Source: Candidatus Deferrimicrobiaceae bacterium
GTDB lineage: Bacteria > Desulfobacterota > Deferrimicrobia > Deferrimicrobiales > Deferrimicrobiaceae
Length of the DNA stretch: 64,000 nt
Reading direction: 5' to 3'
Assembly (NCBI GenBank): GCA_036504035.1
Contig: DASXVV010000006.1
Span: forward strand, 62,001 to 126,000
In this document: positions 46,281 through 55,762 of the stretch, piece by piece
How the letters are laid out: each line of letters opens with the position of its first letter
How positions within the stretch are numbered: the stretch's first letter is position 1
The notes under the pieces: model-generated
The model's input: the letters and a program-made list of their open reading frames with translations, nothing else
Told to the model about the DNA's origin: nothing
Database searches by the model: none
Made by a program: the position numbers and the translations under genes

Positions 46281-46736
46281 TCACCCGTCCTTCCGGGCCC
46301 AGTCGTACGGGATGTCGTTGTCGTGAGGGGGGAACCGGTATTCGTCGGGCGCCTCGGGCTTGTACGTCTCGGTGCACATGTTGATCAGCAGCGCTTCCTC
46401 GCCCGAGATCGTCTTGAAGCCGTGGAAGACGAGCGGCGGGATCCGGAGCAGGATCGGCCGGTGCTCGCCAAGGAAGTATTCGTTGACCTCGCCCTTGGTC
46501 GAGGACCCCTCGCGGCTGTCGTAGAGCACGACCTTCATCATGCCCTTCAGCACGCAGAAGTGGTCGTACTGGATCTTGTGGTAGTGCCACGCCTTGACCA
46601 CTCCGGGATAGCCGGTGGTCATGTAGACCTGGCCGAATTTCAGGAACAGCGCATCGTCGGCGCGCAGGATCTCCATGAGGCGCCCCCGCTCGTCGGGAAT
46701 GACCTTGAGTTGCTTGATGGCGACGCCGTCGATCAT
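46281..46736 (-). CDS. RmlC-like cupin sugar epimerase/isomerase
   Basis: A 151-residue cupin. It shows the RmlC-type order KVIPDERGRLMEILRADD, GVVKAWHYHKIQYDHFCVLKG and PLVFHGFKTISGEEALLINM. The first His in WHYHK is conserved, but family-diagnostic residues are too few to separate 3,5-epimerase from 3,4-ketoisomerase or another sugar cupin. It lies 4 bp before rmlB and after ugd, so a deoxysugar function is certain only in outline. Confidence 0.75.
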   Translation of the reverse strand: MIDGVAIKQLKVIPDERGRLMEILRADDALFLKFGQVYMTTGYPGVVKAWHYHKIQYDHFCVLKGMMKVVLYDSREGSSTKGEVNEYFLGEHRPILLRIPPLVFHGFKTISGEEALLINMCTETYKPEAPDEYRFPPHDNDIPYDWARKDG

Positions 46737-46761
46737 CGAAAAATCCTCCCGGGGCTCTTTT

Positions 46762-48114
46762 TCAGTAAAGGATCGGTTCGTGGTGCTCGATCGCCTTGCG
46801 GCCGATCGAGTGGTAGAAGAAGCCGTGTTCCCGCATCTTCCGGGGATCGTAGATATTGCGGCCGTCGAAGATCACCGGGCGCTTCATCACGCTCTTCATC
46901 AGACCCAGGTCGGGCTTTCGGAACTCGTTCCACTCGGTGACGACGATGAGCGCATCGACGCCCTGCAGCGCCCCGTAGGGCGACTCGGCGTATCGGATTT
47001 TATCGCCGTAGCGTTGCCGCGCTCCCTCCATCGCCTCGGGGTCGAAGACCGTGACCTCGGCCCCTCCCGCCAGCAGCCGGTCGACGATGTAGAACACGGG
47101 CGCCTCGCGAGTGTCGTCGGTGTTGGGCTTGAAGGCAACCCCCCAGACGGCGACTTGAAGCCCCGACAGCTTCTCGTGGAAGTGCAGCTCGAATTTCCGG
47201 AAGAAACGCTTGCGCTGTTCCTGGTTGATCGTCTCGACCGCTTGCAGGATTGCCAGCGGCGCCCCGGCGTCGGACGCCGTCTTGAGCAGCGCCTTCACGT
47301 CCTTGGGCAGGCAGGAGCCGCCGTAGCCCAGGCCCGGAAACAGGAACTTCTTTCCGATGCGGGAGTCGGACCCGATCCCGTCGCGCACCTTCTCGATGTC
47401 GGCGCCCACGGCGTCGCAGAAGTTGGCCAGGTCGTTCATGTAGGAGATCTTCATCGCCAGGAAAGCGTTGGCCGCGTACTTGGTCACCTCGGCGCTCTTC
47501 ACGTCCATCACCTGCACCGGGTTGCCGGGGGGCAGGAACGGTTCATAAAGGTCGGAGAGGAGGGCGATCGACTTCGGTGAGGAGGCGCCGATCACCACCC
47601 GCTCGGGCCGGAGAAAGTCCTCGACCGCGAAGCCTTCGCGCAGGAATTCCGGATTGGAGACGACGTCGAACGCGTCCCGGCCGGCGAGATGTTGCGCGAT
47701 CGCCGCGGTCACCTTGTCGCTCGTGCCGACGGGCACCGTGCTCTTGTCGACGATCACCTTGTAGCCGGCATCCGGATTGGCCGCGAGGATCTTCCCGATG
47801 TCGTCGGCCACCTGGAGGATGTATTTCAGGTCGGCCGACCCGTCCTCGCCGGGCGGCGTCGGAAGGCAAAGGAAGACGACGTCGGATGCGAGCAGCGCGG
47901 CGGCCAGGTCGCCGCCGAATGTGATGCGCCCCCGGCGCAGGTTGCGCAGGAAGATCTCCTCGAGCCCCGGTTCGTAGATCGTCACCTCGCCCGAATTGAG
48001 CTTGCCGACGATGGCCGGGTTGTTGTCGACGCAATGGACCGTATTCCCGCGTTCGGCAAGACAGACACCGGTGACGAGCCCGACGTATCCCGTACCCACG
48101 ATGGCGATGTTCAT
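46762..48114 (-). CDS. ugd: UDP-glucose 6-dehydrogenase
   Basis: A 450-residue enzyme. It has NAD loop IAIVGTGYVGLVTGVCLAE, STVPVGTSDKV, NPEFLREGFAVEDFLRP and the active-site Cys in GYGGSCLPKDVKAL. This is the UDP-Glc/ManNAc dehydrogenase family's Ugd branch, making UDP-glucuronate for acidic polysaccharide. It is the first gene of the minus-strand operon, with an AGGAG site. A sigma-54-like element lies about 36 bp upstream. Confidence 0.95.
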   Translation of the reverse strand: MNIAIVGTGYVGLVTGVCLAERGNTVHCVDNNPAIVGKLNSGEVTIYEPGLEEIFLRNLRRGRITFGGDLAAALLASDVVFLCLPTPPGEDGSADLKYILQVADDIGKILAANPDAGYKVIVDKSTVPVGTSDKVTAAIAQHLAGRDAFDVVSNPEFLREGFAVEDFLRPERVVIGASSPKSIALLSDLYEPFLPPGNPVQVMDVKSAEVTKYAANAFLAMKISYMNDLANFCDAVGADIEKVRDGIGSDSRIGKKFLFPGLGYGGSCLPKDVKALLKTASDAGAPLAILQAVETINQEQRKRFFRKFELHFHEKLSGLQVAVWGVAFKPNTDDTREAPVFYIVDRLLAGGAEVTVFDPEAMEGARQRYGDKIRYAESPYGALQGVDALIVVTEWNEFRKPDLGLMKSVMKRPVIFDGRNIYDPRKMREHGFFYHSIGRKAIEHHEPILY

Positions 48115-48149
48115 TTCCAGTGCTCCTGATAGTCCTGTTGGAATTGACC

Positions 48150-48168
48150 GGGCGGAAACCGTACCAAT
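48150..48168 (-). promoter_or_regulatory. Sigma-54-like promoter of the ugd operon
   Basis: On the minus strand TTGGTACGGTTTCCGCC has GG and GC separated by exactly ten bases. The -24 half (TTGGTACG) equals that of the oxidase promoter; the -12 half (CCGC) is weaker than the usual TTGC. It lies about 36 bp from the ATG. Confidence 0.45.
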
Positions 48169-48278
48169 TTACCGCAAAACGGGTCGAATGGGCAGGGGTA
48201 GGTGAAACCATGCGGCCCTTCGTGAATCGAACGACAAAATTGAAACGAAGTTTTTTTTGATGCAATCCCGCCAAAGGG

Positions 48279-48317
48279 TTGGTAGTAATAATTGCAACCG
48301 AGAACCATTACCACCAA
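48279..48317. repeat. Long inverted repeat between the divergent promoters
   Basis: TTGGTAGTAAT (48279-48289) and ATTACCACCAA (48307-48317) match as an inverted repeat at 10 of 11 positions with a 17-bp spacer. It lies about 115 bp from the ugd element and about 135 bp from the oxidase promoter, normal for an enhancer of a sigma-54 activator. It differs from the NifA-type site. Confidence 0.5.
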
Positions 48318-48450
48318 AAAATGCCGGGCCGGTTTCGCAATTCCTCCATCCCCGGCTTGCAATATTTCGAATTCCATTCCCATGGGGGTGCACGTCGGAA
48401 AAGCCGACACGATAACCATTGCTATTTGCTCATGTTTTTTGGGGAGCGCC

Positions 48451-48467
48451 TTGGTACGCCCCTTGCT
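48451..48467 (+). promoter_or_regulatory. Sigma-54 (-24/-12) promoter of the multicopper oxidase
   Basis: TTGGTACGCCCCTTGCT contains GG (48453-48454), ten bases, then GC (48465-48466), with the consensus TTGC at -12. The ATG at 48527 is about 60 bp downstream, after AAGGAGG. Confidence 0.75.
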
Positions 48468-48526
48468 CCATACAGATGAACGCAGGAAACGTTAACCCGC
48501 ACCACACACACTAGAAGGAGGTAAAA

Positions 48527-51500
48527 ATGAACAGGCGAAAAATGATGCCCGTATTTTTCCTGGCATTGATCGCTGCCGTTTTCTCCTGGAGCGCGTCTCC
48601 AGGATCGGCAGCCGTCGGCCCGAACCCGGCCGTCAACTACAACGTCCCCAACTACGCCGCCAGCCCGCTCCCGACGGTCGACAACGTCGGCAACGTTGCG
48701 CCCGGCACCGGCATCCGGAAATTCATCGACTCGTTGCCGGGGCTAAACGCCGCGAACAACCTGGGGCAGAAGATCCCGGTCGCGATCGCCGACAACACCA
48801 CGTTCAATGGCTCGGACTACTACGAGATCGCGCTGGTCGACTACACCGAGAAGATGCACACCGACCTCCCCGCGACCCGACTCCGGGGATACGTCCAGCT
48901 TGAAACGCCGTTCAACGCCGGCGTCAGCGCCCACATCGCCCTGAAATATCTCGACAACACCGCCATCCTCATCGGCGGCCTCCAGGCCTATGCCGTCGAC
49001 AACGTGCACTACCTGGGCCCGCTGATCCTCGCCCAGAAGGGCCGCCCGACGCGTATCAAGTTCTACAACCTGCTGGCCAAGAGCGCCAACGGCGGCAACC
49101 TGTTCCTGCCGGTCGACACCACCTTCATGGGCGCCGGAGACGGCCCCAAGCAGATCGGCGTCGACAATACGGGCATGCCGATCTACGAACAGTACACCGA
49201 GAACCGCGCCACCCTCCACTTGCACGGCGGCAACACGCCGTGGATCAGCGACGGCACGCCCCACCAGTGGATCACCCCCGCGGGGGAAGTCACTTCCTAC
49301 ACCAAGGGCGCGAGCCAGCAGAACGTGCCCGACATGCCGCTGCCGGCCGACGGTTCCGCGACTTTCTACTACACGAACGATCAGAGCGGCCGCCTCATGT
49401 TCTACCACGACCACGCCTACGGCATGACGCGCCTCAACGTCTATGCCGGCGAGGCCGCGGGATACCTGTTACAGGATTCCACCGAAGCGGCGCTGGTCAG
49501 CTCGGGGGTCATCCCCGCCGACCAGATTCCGCTGGTCATCCAGGACAAGACGTTCGTCCCCGACAACGTGACCGCCACCGACCCGCTTTGGGACGTCGCC
49601 AAGTGGGGCGGCAAGGGCAATCTCTGGTTCCCGCACGTCTACATGCCGAACCAGGACCCGACTTCGATCACGGGCGCGAGCGACTTCGGCCGGTGGGATT
49701 ACGGCCCCTGGTTCTGGCCCGTGTTCCCCGTGGCCAACGACCTGCCGGCGCTGTCCGCCGTTCCCGAGTCGTTCATGGACACGCCGATCGTCAACGGCAC
49801 CGCCTACCCGTTCCTCGACGTGCAGCCCAAGAGCTACCGGCTGCGCATCCTGAACGCCTGCAACGACCGCATGCTTAACCTGTCGCTGTTCCAGGCCGAC
49901 AACACGATTCTCACCGGCAATGGCGTCAACAAGGAAGTCAAGATGGTTCCCGCCATGCCCGGCACCATCGGCTTCCCGGCCACCTGGCCGGTCGATGCGC
50001 GTGACGGCGGCGTCCCCGATCCGGCGCTTGCCGGTCCGTCCTGGATCCAGATCGGGTCCGAGGGCGGCTTGCTGCCCAAGGCGGCGGTCGTCCCGCCCAA
50101 CCCGACCAACTATGAGTACAACCGCCGCAACATCGTCGTGCTCAACGTCACGAACCACTCGCTCTTCATGGGTCCCGCCGAACGCGCCGACGTCATCGTC
50201 GACTTCTCCGCGTACGCCGGCAAGACGCTGATCCTCTACAACGACTCGCCCGCGCCGGTTCCCGCATCCGACCCGCGCAACGACTACTACACGGGCGACC
50301 CCGACCAGACCGCCTTCGGCGGCGCGCCGACCACGGTTCCGGGCTACGGCCCCAACACCCGCACCATCATGCAGATCCGGGTCGCCAACACGGCGCCTGC
50401 AGCCGCCTTCAACAAGGCCGCGCTCGACAACGCGCTCCCGGCCGCCTTTGCGGCGAGCCAGCCCGCGCCCCTCGTCGCGGACAACGTCTACGTGCGCATT
50501 TCCGACACCTCGCTCAACATGTCCGGCCTGCCCCAGGCGGTCGGCAGCATCCACGTCGCGGCCGGCGGCACGGGCTATACCTCCGCGCCAAAGGTCACGC
50601 TGATCGGTGGCGGCGGCACGGGCGCCGTCCTCACGGCGACCATCGCCGGCGGGGCAGTCACCGCCATCAACGTCACGAACGGCGGTTCCGGCTACGTGTC
50701 GAACCCCACCATCACCATCACGGGCGGCGGCGGCGTCGGCGCGGTGGCATCGGTCAACCTTGTGGGCTCGACCCCGATGCAGCCCAAGGCCATCCAGGAA
50801 CTGTTCGACCCGTACGGCCGCATGAACTCCACGCTGGGCGTCGAGCTTCCCTTCACGAGCGCGCTGACCCAGACCACGATTCCGCTGGGCTATATCGACC
50901 CGACCACGGAGTCGTTCAAGGACAACGAAATCCAGCTCTGGAAGATCACCCACAACGGCGTCGACACGCACGCCATCCACTTCCACCTGTTCAACGTCCA
51001 GGTGATCAACCGCGTCGGCTGGGATGGCGCGATCCGGCCGATAGACAACAACGAGCACGGATGGAAGGAAACCGTCCGGATGAACCCGCTCGAGGACATC
51101 GTCGTCGCGATGCAGGCGAAGTCGCAGACGCTGCCCTTCAAACTCCCCGACAGCGTCCGCCCCCTCGACGTGACGAAACCGCTCGGCTCCACGATGGGCT
51201 TCACGGGCGTCGATCCGCTCACGGGCAGCCCGATCACCGTCACCAACGACAACACCAACTTCGGTTGGGAATACGTCTGGCACTGCCACCTGCTGGGCCA
51301 TGAAGAAAACGACATGATGCGACCGGTCGTGCTGCAGGTCGCACCGGCCGCACCTTCGGGCCTGACGGCGGCGAGCACGACCATTCCGCCCCAGGTCACA
51401 CTTTCCTGGACCAACAACGCCACCACCCCGGCCGCTACGTCCATCACCCTTCAGCGGGCGACCGACAACGCCTTCGCGACCGGCCTGACCACCTTCACGC

Positions 51501-52510
51501 TCGCCAGCACCGCCACGGGCTACATCGACAACTCGGTCGTTCTCGGAACCTACTTCTACCGCGTCCGGGCCGAGAACGCGAAGGGCCTTTCGCCTTGGAC
51601 AGCTCCCGCCTCGGCGACCCTCGCCGTCACGCTGAACGCCAGTCCCGCGAGCCCGCAACCCCGGGGCACGCAGATCCTGTTTACGGCGGGAGGCGGCGCA
51701 TTCCAGTTCCAGTTCCGTGCGCTCCAGCCAGGTTCGTCGACCTGGGTCGTAGCCCGCGGGTACTCGACCACCACCACCTGGACCTGGAACAGCAACGGAG
51801 TGGCCCTCGGCACCTACCAGTTCCAGGTTTACGCACGGCGCGTAGGGTCGGTAGCGGCATTTGAAGCCGTGAGCCCGATCGTGCCCTACGTGATTACCGA
51901 TCCCCTCGCCGCCACCGCGGCCACCATCGGCGCCGCACCGGCGTCGCCGCAACCCGCGGGAACCTCCGTGCTCTTCACCGGCGGCGCGAGCGGAGGCCCC
52001 GGTCCCTTCCAGTTCCAGTTCCGGGCCCTCCAGCCGGGGCAATCGACCTGGGTCGTGGCCCGCGCCTACAGCACGACCAGCACCTGGAGCTGGAACAGCA
52101 CCGGGGTGCCCTTCGGGACCTACCAGTTCCAGGTCTACGCCCGACGCGTGGGTTCCACGGCCGCATTCGAGGCGGCCAGCCCCATCCTGCCCTACGTGAT
52201 CTTCGACAACCTCGCCGCGACCGGCGCCACGCTGGCCCCGACGACCGCGACAGTCACCGCAGGCACCCCCGTGGGCTTCACGGCCACCGGCAGCGGCGGA
52301 CCCGGCCCCTACCAGTACCAGTTCCTCGGCCGGGCCGTCGGATCCACCACCTGGCTCGTTGCCCGGGCCTATAGCACGGTCAACACCTTCACCTGGGCCA
52401 CCACCGGAGTCCAGCCCGGCGGGTACGAGTTCATGGTGAACGTGCGGCGGGTCGGATCGGTCGCGCCGTTCGAGGCGCAATCGACGATCAGCACCATCAC
52501 GGTCCAGTAA
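48527..52510 (+). CDS. Giant multicopper oxidase with FnIII and three tandem C-terminal repeats
   Basis: A 1327-residue secreted protein. A signal peptide (cleavage near GSA, about residue 29) leads to the oxidase part. Copper motifs: LHLHGG (about 229), MFYHDHAYG (about 291), HAIHFHLF (about 815) and [14 protein letters not shown] (about 918-931), matching the four Cu-ligand groups of cupredoxin oxidases. An insert of about 60 residues ([21 protein letters not shown] and a second copy) is rich in Gly. An FnIII-like domain follows (about 945-1035), then three 90-residue repeats ([11 protein letters not shown]...[12 protein letters not shown]). Geobacter OmpB/OmpC-like surface oxidases are the closest memory. 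It may oxidise metals (Mn, Fe, Cu) outside the cell. Confidence 0.9.
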   Translation: MNRRKMMPVFFLALIAAVFSWSASPGSAAVGPNPAVNYNVPNYAASPLPTVDNVGNVAPGTGIRKFIDSLPGLNAANNLGQKIPVAIADNTTFNGSDYYEIALVDYTEKMHTDLPATRLRGYVQLETPFNAGVSAHIALKYLDNTAILIGGLQAYAVDNVHYLGPLILAQKGRPTRIKFYNLLAKSANGGNLFLPVDTTFMGAGDGPKQIGVDNTGMPIYEQYTENRATLHLHGGNTPWISDGTPHQWITPAGEVTSYTKGASQQNVPDMPLPADGSATFYYTNDQSGRLMFYHDHAYGMTRLNVYAGEAAGYLLQDSTEAALVSSGVIPADQIPLVIQDKTFVPDNVTATDPLWDVAKWGGKGNLWFPHVYMPNQDPTSITGASDFGRWDYGPWFWPVFPVANDLPALSAVPESFMDTPIVNGTAYPFLDVQPKSYRLRILNACNDRMLNLSLFQADNTILTGNGVNKEVKMVPAMPGTIGFPATWPVDARDGGVPDPALAGPSWIQIGSEGGLLPKAAVVPPNPTNYEYNRRNIVVLNVTNHSLFMGPAERADVIVDFSAYAGKTLILYNDSPAPVPASDPRNDYYTGDPDQTAFGGAPTTVPGYGPNTRTIMQIRVANTAPAAAFNKAALDNALPAAFAASQPAPLVADNVYVRISDTSLNMSGLPQAVGSIHVAAGGTGYTSAPKVTLIGGGGTGAVLTATIAGGAVTAINVTNGGSGYVSNPTITITGGGGVGAVASVNLVGSTPMQPKAIQELFDPYGRMNSTLGVELPFTSALTQTTIPLGYIDPTTESFKDNEIQLWKITHNGVDTHAIHFHLFNVQVINRVGWDGAIRPIDNNEHGWKETVRMNPLEDIVVAMQAKSQTLPFKLPDSVRPLDVTKPLGSTMGFTGVDPLTGSPITVTNDNTNFGWEYVWHCHLLGHEENDMMRPVVLQVAPAAPSGLTAASTTIPPQVTLSWTNNATTPAATSITLQRATDNAFATGLTTFTLASTATGYIDNSVVLGTYFYRVRAENAKGLSPWTAPASATLAVTLNASPASPQPRGTQILFTAGGGAFQFQFRALQPGSSTWVVARGYSTTTTWTWNSNGVALGTYQFQVYARRVGSVAAFEAVSPIVPYVITDPLAATAATIGAAPASPQPAGTSVLFTGGASGGPGPFQFQFRALQPGQSTWVVARAYSTTSTWSWNSTGVPFGTYQFQVYARRVGSTAAFEAASPILPYVIFDNLAATGATLAPTTATVTAGTPVGFTATGSGGPGPYQYQFLGRAVGSTTWLVARAYSTVNTFTWATTGVQPGGYEFMVNVRRVGSVAPFEAQSTISTITVQ
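51630..52510 (+). repeat. Three tandem C-terminal protein repeats in the oxidase
   Basis: Three copies of about 90 codons lie at roughly 51630-51900, 51920-52205 and 52225-52510. Copies 1 and 2 share [31 protein letters not shown] and AAFEA; copy 3 has diverged ([19 protein letters not shown]). The order of divergence suggests recent duplication of the first two. Confidence 0.85.
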
Positions 52511-52526
52511 CAGGCATACGTCCGTC

Positions 52527-52560
52527 GGGCGGAGCTCCCTTCGGGGGCTCCGCCCCTTTC
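52527..52560 (+). terminator. Rho-independent terminator after the oxidase
   Basis: GGGCGGAGC (52527-52535) pairs with GCTCCGCCC (52547-52555), the loop region also pairs in part (TCCC-TTCG-GGGG), and CCTTTC follows. It separates the oxidase from the isomerase gene. Confidence 0.7.
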
Positions 52561-52584
52561 ATTCCACCGACCTGGAGAATCCGC

Positions 52585-53277
52585 ATGAAAATGATTACGG
52601 CTATCGCCTCGGTCACCCTCGTCCTGATTTCCCGTGTCTGCCCGGCCGGAGAAGTCGTCGTTCCGCAGTCCGAGAAGGACCGGATCAACTACAGCGTCGG
52701 CTACCAGATCGGAGGAGATTTCAAGAAGCAGGGCGTGGAGATCTCGCCCGAGATGCTTATCCAGGGCATCCGGGACGCCATCGACGAAACTGCGTCCCGG
52801 ATGAGTCCAAAGGACATGCGACAGACGCTCGTGACGCTCAAGGCAAGCATTACCGCCGCCGAGCGCAAGCGGAAGGGCGGCGTTGGGGCTCCGGTCGATC
52901 CTCGGGCCGAGCAGACGTTCCTCGACCTGAACGGGAAGAAGGCCGGCGTCGTCATCCTCCCGAGCGGGCTGCAGTACAAGGTCATCCAGGAAGGGACCGG
53001 CGCGACACCGACGGCCAGCGACAACGTCACGGTCAACTACCGGGGAACGCTGGTCGCAGGCAACGATTTCTACGATTCGAAGAAGGTCGGCAAGCCGGCG
53101 GAGCTTGCCGTCGGCGCGCTGATTCCCGGCCTTCAGGAGGCGCTGACGCGGATGAAGGAAGGGGCTCTCTGGCAGATCGTCATACCCCCGAGTCTGGGAT
53201 ACCGGGAAGGGAGTCCTCTCGTAGGGAAAACGGTCATTGTCGATCTCGAACTGATTCGGGTCAACCCCGCGAAATAG
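52585..53277 (+). CDS. Periplasmic FKBP-type peptidyl-prolyl isomerase
   Basis: A 230-residue protein with a signal peptide (about residues 1-22), a Mip/FkpA-like helical N-terminal dimerisation part (INYSVGYQIGGDFKKQGVEISPEML) and a C-terminal FKBP domain (VNYRGTLVAGNDFYDS, GLQEALTRMKEGALWQIVIPPSLGY). It speeds proline isomerisation in exported proteins. Its location after the giant surface oxidase suggests help with folding of secreted proteins. The FKBP active-site aromatics are largely kept. Confidence 0.92.
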   Translation: MKMITAIASVTLVLISRVCPAGEVVVPQSEKDRINYSVGYQIGGDFKKQGVEISPEMLIQGIRDAIDETASRMSPKDMRQTLVTLKASITAAERKRKGGVGAPVDPRAEQTFLDLNGKKAGVVILPSGLQYKVIQEGTGATPTASDNVTVNYRGTLVAGNDFYDSKKVGKPAELAVGALIPGLQEALTRMKEGALWQIVIPPSLGYREGSPLVGKTVIVDLELIRVNPAK

Positions 53278-53295
53278 ATCGACTGGATCGCCTTT

Positions 53296-54990
53296 CTACA
53301 ATCCTTTCAGCCCCAGGGAAACGAGCGCGGCCAACAGGCTTGTGGCGATCACGAAGTTCCGCCTCGGCTGCTTCCGCACCAGGATCTTGAGCGCCAGCAG
53401 CAGCGGGATCGATTCGAGGCAGGCCATCAGCAGGGCATTCCGGACATTCTCCCCCATCCCGACGGCCGGTACCAGGACCGTCGGCACGAAGATCGTGACG
53501 CCGATCAGCAGCGCCTCGAATCCAGATATCAGCATGATTTTCTTGTGCCCCGCCTGCAACTTCATGATCGACAGCACCCAGATCAGGACGATCCCGCAGA
53601 GGGCGGACAGGTAGTTATCGAGCCATACCGGAGCCGACGGCAGGAAATGGAGGATTCCAAGCAGGCAGACGCAAGCAACGTAGATGATGCCGAAGCAGAT
53701 TCCGGAGTCGACTCGTTGGGAACGCCAGGGAAACAAAGCCATCATGAACGCCGCGATGCCGAATGCGACGACACCCGCCCGCCCCGGGACCCCGAATACG
53801 GCCAGCGCCGGCAGCAGCAGCCCCAGCGCGATCACCCAGGACATGCAGGGGACGGTCTTGCCCATCACGACCGCGATCCAAGCGGTCGTCTTTCCCCCGG
53901 CCCCCCGCGTCCCGAACCCGGCATCGGCTGCATTCCGTCTCCAATGCAGCCTTTGAGCCAGGAACACGGTGCCGTAGATTGCCCCCCCGAACGCGAGAAT
54001 GGCAAGGAGTTGCAACGGCTCGGGCTGTTCCCGCATCGCCCACGAGATCAGCCCGAAAGAGGCCATCGCGCCATAGAGGACCGGGACCACGGCGCCGTGC
54101 GGCAGGCCGAGGGTCAACAATCGGTGATGGAGATGTGTCTTGTCGGGGAGGAACGGGTTCTGGCGGTGCCAAAACCTGCGTGCCATCACCAGCAGCGTGT
54201 CGAGGATGGGAAGGGCAAGCACGCCGGCGACGGTCACCGGATCCAGCGGAACGGCACCGCCCGGATGCACGCCGGCGACGGCGAGGCAGGCGAGCGAGTA
54301 GCCCAGGAGGAGACTCCCCGAATCGCCCATGAACAACCGGGCGGGAAAAGTGTTGTAGCGGAGGAAGCCGATCAGGGCGCCGAGCAACGCCACCGAGACG
54401 AGGAGCCCGTCGCCGTCGCGGCTGAGGAGGGCGAACAGCCCGAAGAAGACGCAGGCGATCGCGGCGATCCCCCCCGCCAGGCCATCGAGCCCGTCGGACA
54501 GGTTGAGGGCATTCATCACCCCGACCATGCAGAACACGGTGAAGGCGGGGGCGAAAATTCCCGTCTCGATCGGGCCGAAGCCGAACAGGTTCCCGACCGA
54601 CTCCAGCTCGAAACCGCCCAGCCGGACGAAAAGCGTCGCGGCGATCACCTGCCCGAGGAACTTGACCACCGGACGCAGGATGTAGAGATCGTCCAGGAAT
54701 CCGACGGCCACCACGGCGACCGCTCCGGCCCCGAATGCAATCAGCGTCCACGACCCATGGCGCGCCATGAGCAGCGCTCCCAGGAGGGCGGCGGCGATCG
54801 CCATGCCGCCCAAACGCGGGATGGCGCGCGAGTGGATCTTGCGGGCGTGGTCCGGCGAGTCGACCGCGCCGAGGAATCTCGCCAGCCAAGCGGTGCGGGG
54901 CGTGATAAAGAGCGACACAAGGAGCGACACGAAGAACAGCAGCGCCGCCTCCCGGTAGACGGCAGGATCGTTGGTGATCGGAATCTGCAT
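53296..54990 (-). CDS. Undecaprenyl-phosphate sugar-1-phosphate transferase (WecA/TagO type), extended
   Basis: A 564-residue membrane enzyme of the polyprenyl-phosphate glycosyl-1-phosphotransferase family. It has HARKIHSRAIPRLGGMAI, the Asp motif VGFLDD (Mg2+ site), NALNLSDGLDGLAGG and RLFMGDSGSLLLGY, the WecA/TagO/MraY signatures. WecA-like enzymes transfer sugar-1-phosphate to undecaprenyl phosphate to start O-antigen or wall polymers. Usual length is about 350-400; here a second hydrophobic part of about 180 residues is appended, with no motif I can name. It begins 7 bp after the stop of the glycosyltransferase upstream. Confidence 0.92.
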   Translation of the reverse strand: MQIPITNDPAVYREAALLFFVSLLVSLFITPRTAWLARFLGAVDSPDHARKIHSRAIPRLGGMAIAAALLGALLMARHGSWTLIAFGAGAVAVVAVGFLDDLYILRPVVKFLGQVIAATLFVRLGGFELESVGNLFGFGPIETGIFAPAFTVFCMVGVMNALNLSDGLDGLAGGIAAIACVFFGLFALLSRDGDGLLVSVALLGALIGFLRYNTFPARLFMGDSGSLLLGYSLACLAVAGVHPGGAVPLDPVTVAGVLALPILDTLLVMARRFWHRQNPFLPDKTHLHHRLLTLGLPHGAVVPVLYGAMASFGLISWAMREQPEPLQLLAILAFGGAIYGTVFLAQRLHWRRNAADAGFGTRGAGGKTTAWIAVVMGKTVPCMSWVIALGLLLPALAVFGVPGRAGVVAFGIAAFMMALFPWRSQRVDSGICFGIIYVACVCLLGILHFLPSAPVWLDNYLSALCGIVLIWVLSIMKLQAGHKKIMLISGFEALLIGVTIFVPTVLVPAVGMGENVRNALLMACLESIPLLLALKILVRKQPRRNFVIATSLLAALVSLGLKGL

Positions 54991-54997
54991 TGGATAC

Positions 54998-55762
54998 TCA
55001 GTATACCGGGGGGGGAGAGGCGAAGTACTGATGGATTTTCCGCAATGGCTTGCACAGCAACGTCCAGGGGCGCGGCGACATTCCGTTGACGGTCCAGGCG
55101 CGACGATCCATCCGGTTGGCCGCGATCCGGCTGAGCAGGCCGGCGTTACTGGCGCCGCCGATGCGCATCCGGACCAGCACCTCCGGGATGTAGGTCGTGC
55201 AAAGGCCGTGCTTCAGGAGAAATCGGAGCATCAACTCGTAGTCCGCTGCGGAGCCCAACGAGAGATCGAACCCGCCCAGCCTCCCATAGACCGCTCTTCT
55301 GACGAAGAACGTGGGATGGGGCGGCATCCAGCCCCGATAGAATCCGGCGGGGGAAAGGCTCCCGGCCTTCCAGTACCGGAAGACGCGGTCCTTCGGGGCC
55401 GCGACGTAGACGAGGTCTCCGTAGCACGCCTCGATCTCGGGATTCTCGAACACCCGTGCGACCTTCTCCAGGACGTGTTCATGCGCATAGCGGTCGTCGC
55501 TGTTGAGGAGGCCGACGACCTCGCCGGTCGCCAGGGCGATCCCCTTGTTCATGGCGTCGTATATGCCCTGGTCCGGCTCGGAGAGAATCAGGGCAGCGGG
55601 GGAAAGTTGCCGGACGATCTCGAGCGTCCGGTCGGTCGAGCAGCCGTCGATCACGATGTGCTCGACCCGGACCGTCTGCGCGCGAAGGCTCTCGAGGGAA
55701 TCGGCGATCGTCGCGGCGCCGTTCCGAACGGCGGTCACGATGGAAAGCGACGGCCGGGTCAT
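54998..55762 (-). CDS. Family 2 glycosyltransferase
   Basis: A 254-residue GT-A enzyme. The typical order is LSIVTAVRNGAATIADSLESL, IVIDGCSTDRTLEIV, DQGIYDAMNKGIALATGEVVGLLNSDDRY (the DxD-type motif is NSDD). It adds a sugar to a lipid-linked polysaccharide precursor; the donor is unknown. The ATG overlaps the carbamoyltransferase stop by four bases. Confidence 0.92.
   Translation of the reverse strand: MTRPSLSIVTAVRNGAATIADSLESLRAQTVRVEHIVIDGCSTDRTLEIVRQLSPAALILSEPDQGIYDAMNKGIALATGEVVGLLNSDDRYAHEHVLEKVARVFENPEIEACYGDLVYVAAPKDRVFRYWKAGSLSPAGFYRGWMPPHPTFFVRRAVYGRLGGFDLSLGSAADYELMLRFLLKHGLCTTYIPEVLVRMRIGGASNAGLLSRIAANRMDRRAWTVNGMSPRPWTLLCKPLRKIHQYFASPPPVY

Larger units (their letters stand above)
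48115..48526. other. AT-rich divergent control region between ugd and the multicopper oxidase
   Basis: This 412-bp spacer has no credible gene and is clearly richer in A and T than its neighbours. It contains outward-facing GG-N10-GC elements at each end, a large inverted repeat in the middle (48279-48317), a smaller one (GTCGG-AAAAG-CCGAC, 48394-48408) and an eight-T run near 48251. I read it as a shared control region. Confidence 0.6.

Noticed and set aside
48115-48526. Possible c-di-GMP (GEMM-type) riboswitch before the oxidase
   Set aside because: I looked for the conserved paired core and GNRA/receptor parts and did not find them. The inverted repeats seen have other spacing.
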